Of a stretch of 6,238 nucleotides of DNA, positions 5,825-6,238 are shown one piece after another. The DNA lies in contig JAITVE010000337.1 of the NCBI GenBank assembly GCA_031285975.1, positions 1 to 6,238 on the forward strand, written 5' to 3'. Each line of letters begins with the position of its first letter. The stretch's first letter is position 1. The translations under genes were made by a program, and so were the position numbers. The notes beneath the pieces were generated by a model. It was not told the origin of the DNA. It made no database searches and worked only from the letters and a program-made list of their open reading frames with translations. Origin of the DNA: Candidatus Adiutrix sp. Its GTDB lineage: Bacteria; Desulfobacterota; Desulfarculia; Adiutricales; Adiutricaceae.

Positions 5825-5839
5825 ATGGCGGATGACTGA
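5825..5839 (+). other. Four-codon mini-ORF overlapping the mpl start
   Basis: ATG GCG GAT GAC TGA lies three bases after AGGAG (5817-5821) and overlaps the first codons of mpl in a different frame. The mpl ATG has the better spacing (ten bases, slightly long) only if the ribosome ignores this closer ATG (three bases, too short for good initiation). It may be chance or a weak upstream start that tunes mpl translation. Confidence 0.3.
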
Positions 5840-6238
5840 ACTTGACCCTCAACTGAACCGGCTGCCCGCAGCCCTGCAAAAAAGCCCCGTTGGGGCCAAA
5901 GTCCACCTGGCGGGCATCGGCGGCGTGGCCATGGCCGCCCTGGCCGGGCTGCTTTTGGAAGCCGGGGCCCAGGTGACAGGTTCGGACGGCGACGTCTATC
6001 CGCCGGTGAGCGATCTCTTGCGGGATATGAACATCAGCCCGGCCCAAGGCTACGGCCTGGAGACCCTGCCCGCGGACTGCGATTTGGCCGTCATCGGCAA
6101 TGTGGTCACCCGGCAGTTCCCGGTGCTGGAAGCCCTGCGCGAGCGGCGCGTGCCCTATCTCTCCCTGCCGCAGGCCTTGGGGCAGTGGTTCCTCGGCCAG
6201 GCCCAGCCGGGCGCGGAGGGGCTGAAAAACCTAGTGGT
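5832..6238 (+). CDS. mpl: UDP-N-acetylmuramate:tripeptide ligase Mpl (N-terminal part, cut by the window end)
   Basis: The first 135 codons of a Mur-ligase family protein that joins recovered L-Ala-D-Glu-meso-diaminopimelate to UDP-MurNAc, recycling cell-wall peptide in the cytoplasm. The N-terminal Rossmann-like domain is clear: VHLAGIGGVAMAALAGLL (24-41), GSDGDVYPPVSD (50-61), GYGLETLPADCDLAVIGN (73-90) and the conserved-looking region VPYLSLPQALGQWFL (107-121). Mpl rather than MurC is favoured by the AMAALAGLL and VYPPxSD segments and by 'VIGNxxxR'; MurC remains the alternative. The window ends at KNLVV, just where the ATP-binding GTxGKTT loop would follow. Start: ATG at 5832 with AGGAG at 5817-5821, ten bases upstream. 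An earlier ATG at 5825 is closer to the ribosome site but stops after four codons (MADD, TGA at 5837-5839) in another frame. Divergent from hydF with a 250-bp gap. Confidence 0.88.
   Translation, partial: MTELDPQLNRLPAALQKSPVGAKVHLAGIGGVAMAALAGLLLEAGAQVTGSDGDVYPPVSDLLRDMNISPAQGYGLETLPADCDLAVIGNVVTRQFPVLEALRERRVPYLSLPQALGQWFLGQAQPGAEGLKNLV

Noticed and set aside
1..6238. CRISPR array, rRNA, or transposase gene
   Set aside because: No regularly spaced direct repeats, no rRNA-like sequence and no transposase or integrase frame were seen in the window.

Overview
The window looks like chromosomal DNA from an anaerobic sulfate-reducer-type bacterium, most likely a member of the Desulfovibrionaceae. 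This is inferred from [FeFe]-hydrogenase maturation genes (hydF, hydE), GC-rich genes full of Ala/Leu/Gly codons, a chemoreceptor with an Ala/Pro-rich tail, and a peptidoglycan-recycling ligase (Mpl). No species assignment can be made from the sequence alone.

Layout. (1) Positions 1-164, minus strand: the 5' part of an AT-rich gene (55 of 164 bases are G/C, about 34%) with a perfect Shine-Dalgarno and an N-terminus resembling HEPN-type helical proteins. It starts just downstream of the 3' end of a tRNA-Leu(UAA) gene (353-267, minus). Between them lie a perfect 14-bp hairpin and a promoter-like region built around three copies of a TTGGAGCAA half-site. This is a typical setting for the edge of a genomic island integrated at a tRNA 3' end; the island would extend left, out of the window. 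(2) Positions 354-1171: a long stretch without a credible gene. It holds the tRNA promoter, a good sigma70-type promoter pointing right (782-810) and degraded copies of a palindromic repeat. (3) Positions 1172-3100, plus strand: a complete two-transmembrane methyl-accepting chemotaxis protein. (4) Positions 3098-3270: a 104-bp repeat element with inverted ends that begins at the chemoreceptor stop codon, then a strong two-way terminator hairpin. (5) Positions 5581-3315, minus strand: a translationally coupled hydF-hydE pair (4-nt overlap), convergent with the chemoreceptor gene. (6) From 5832, plus strand: the 5' part of mpl, divergent from hydF and cut by the window end.

How the genes work together. 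HydE (radical SAM) and HydF (GTPase/scaffold) build and deliver the diiron subcluster of the H-cluster to [FeFe]-hydrogenase. Their partner HydG is not in this operon and must be elsewhere if the pathway works. The chemoreceptor and mpl have no evident functional tie to hydFE. The most unusual points are the tRNA-adjacent AT-rich gene with its repeat-rich control region, the palindromic repeat family on both sides of the chemoreceptor gene, the Ser-for-Gly change in the HydF P-loop, and the absence of the C-terminal cluster cysteines in HydE. I did not find clear evidence of a complete undescribed system inside the window; the best lead is the truncated gene at the left edge.
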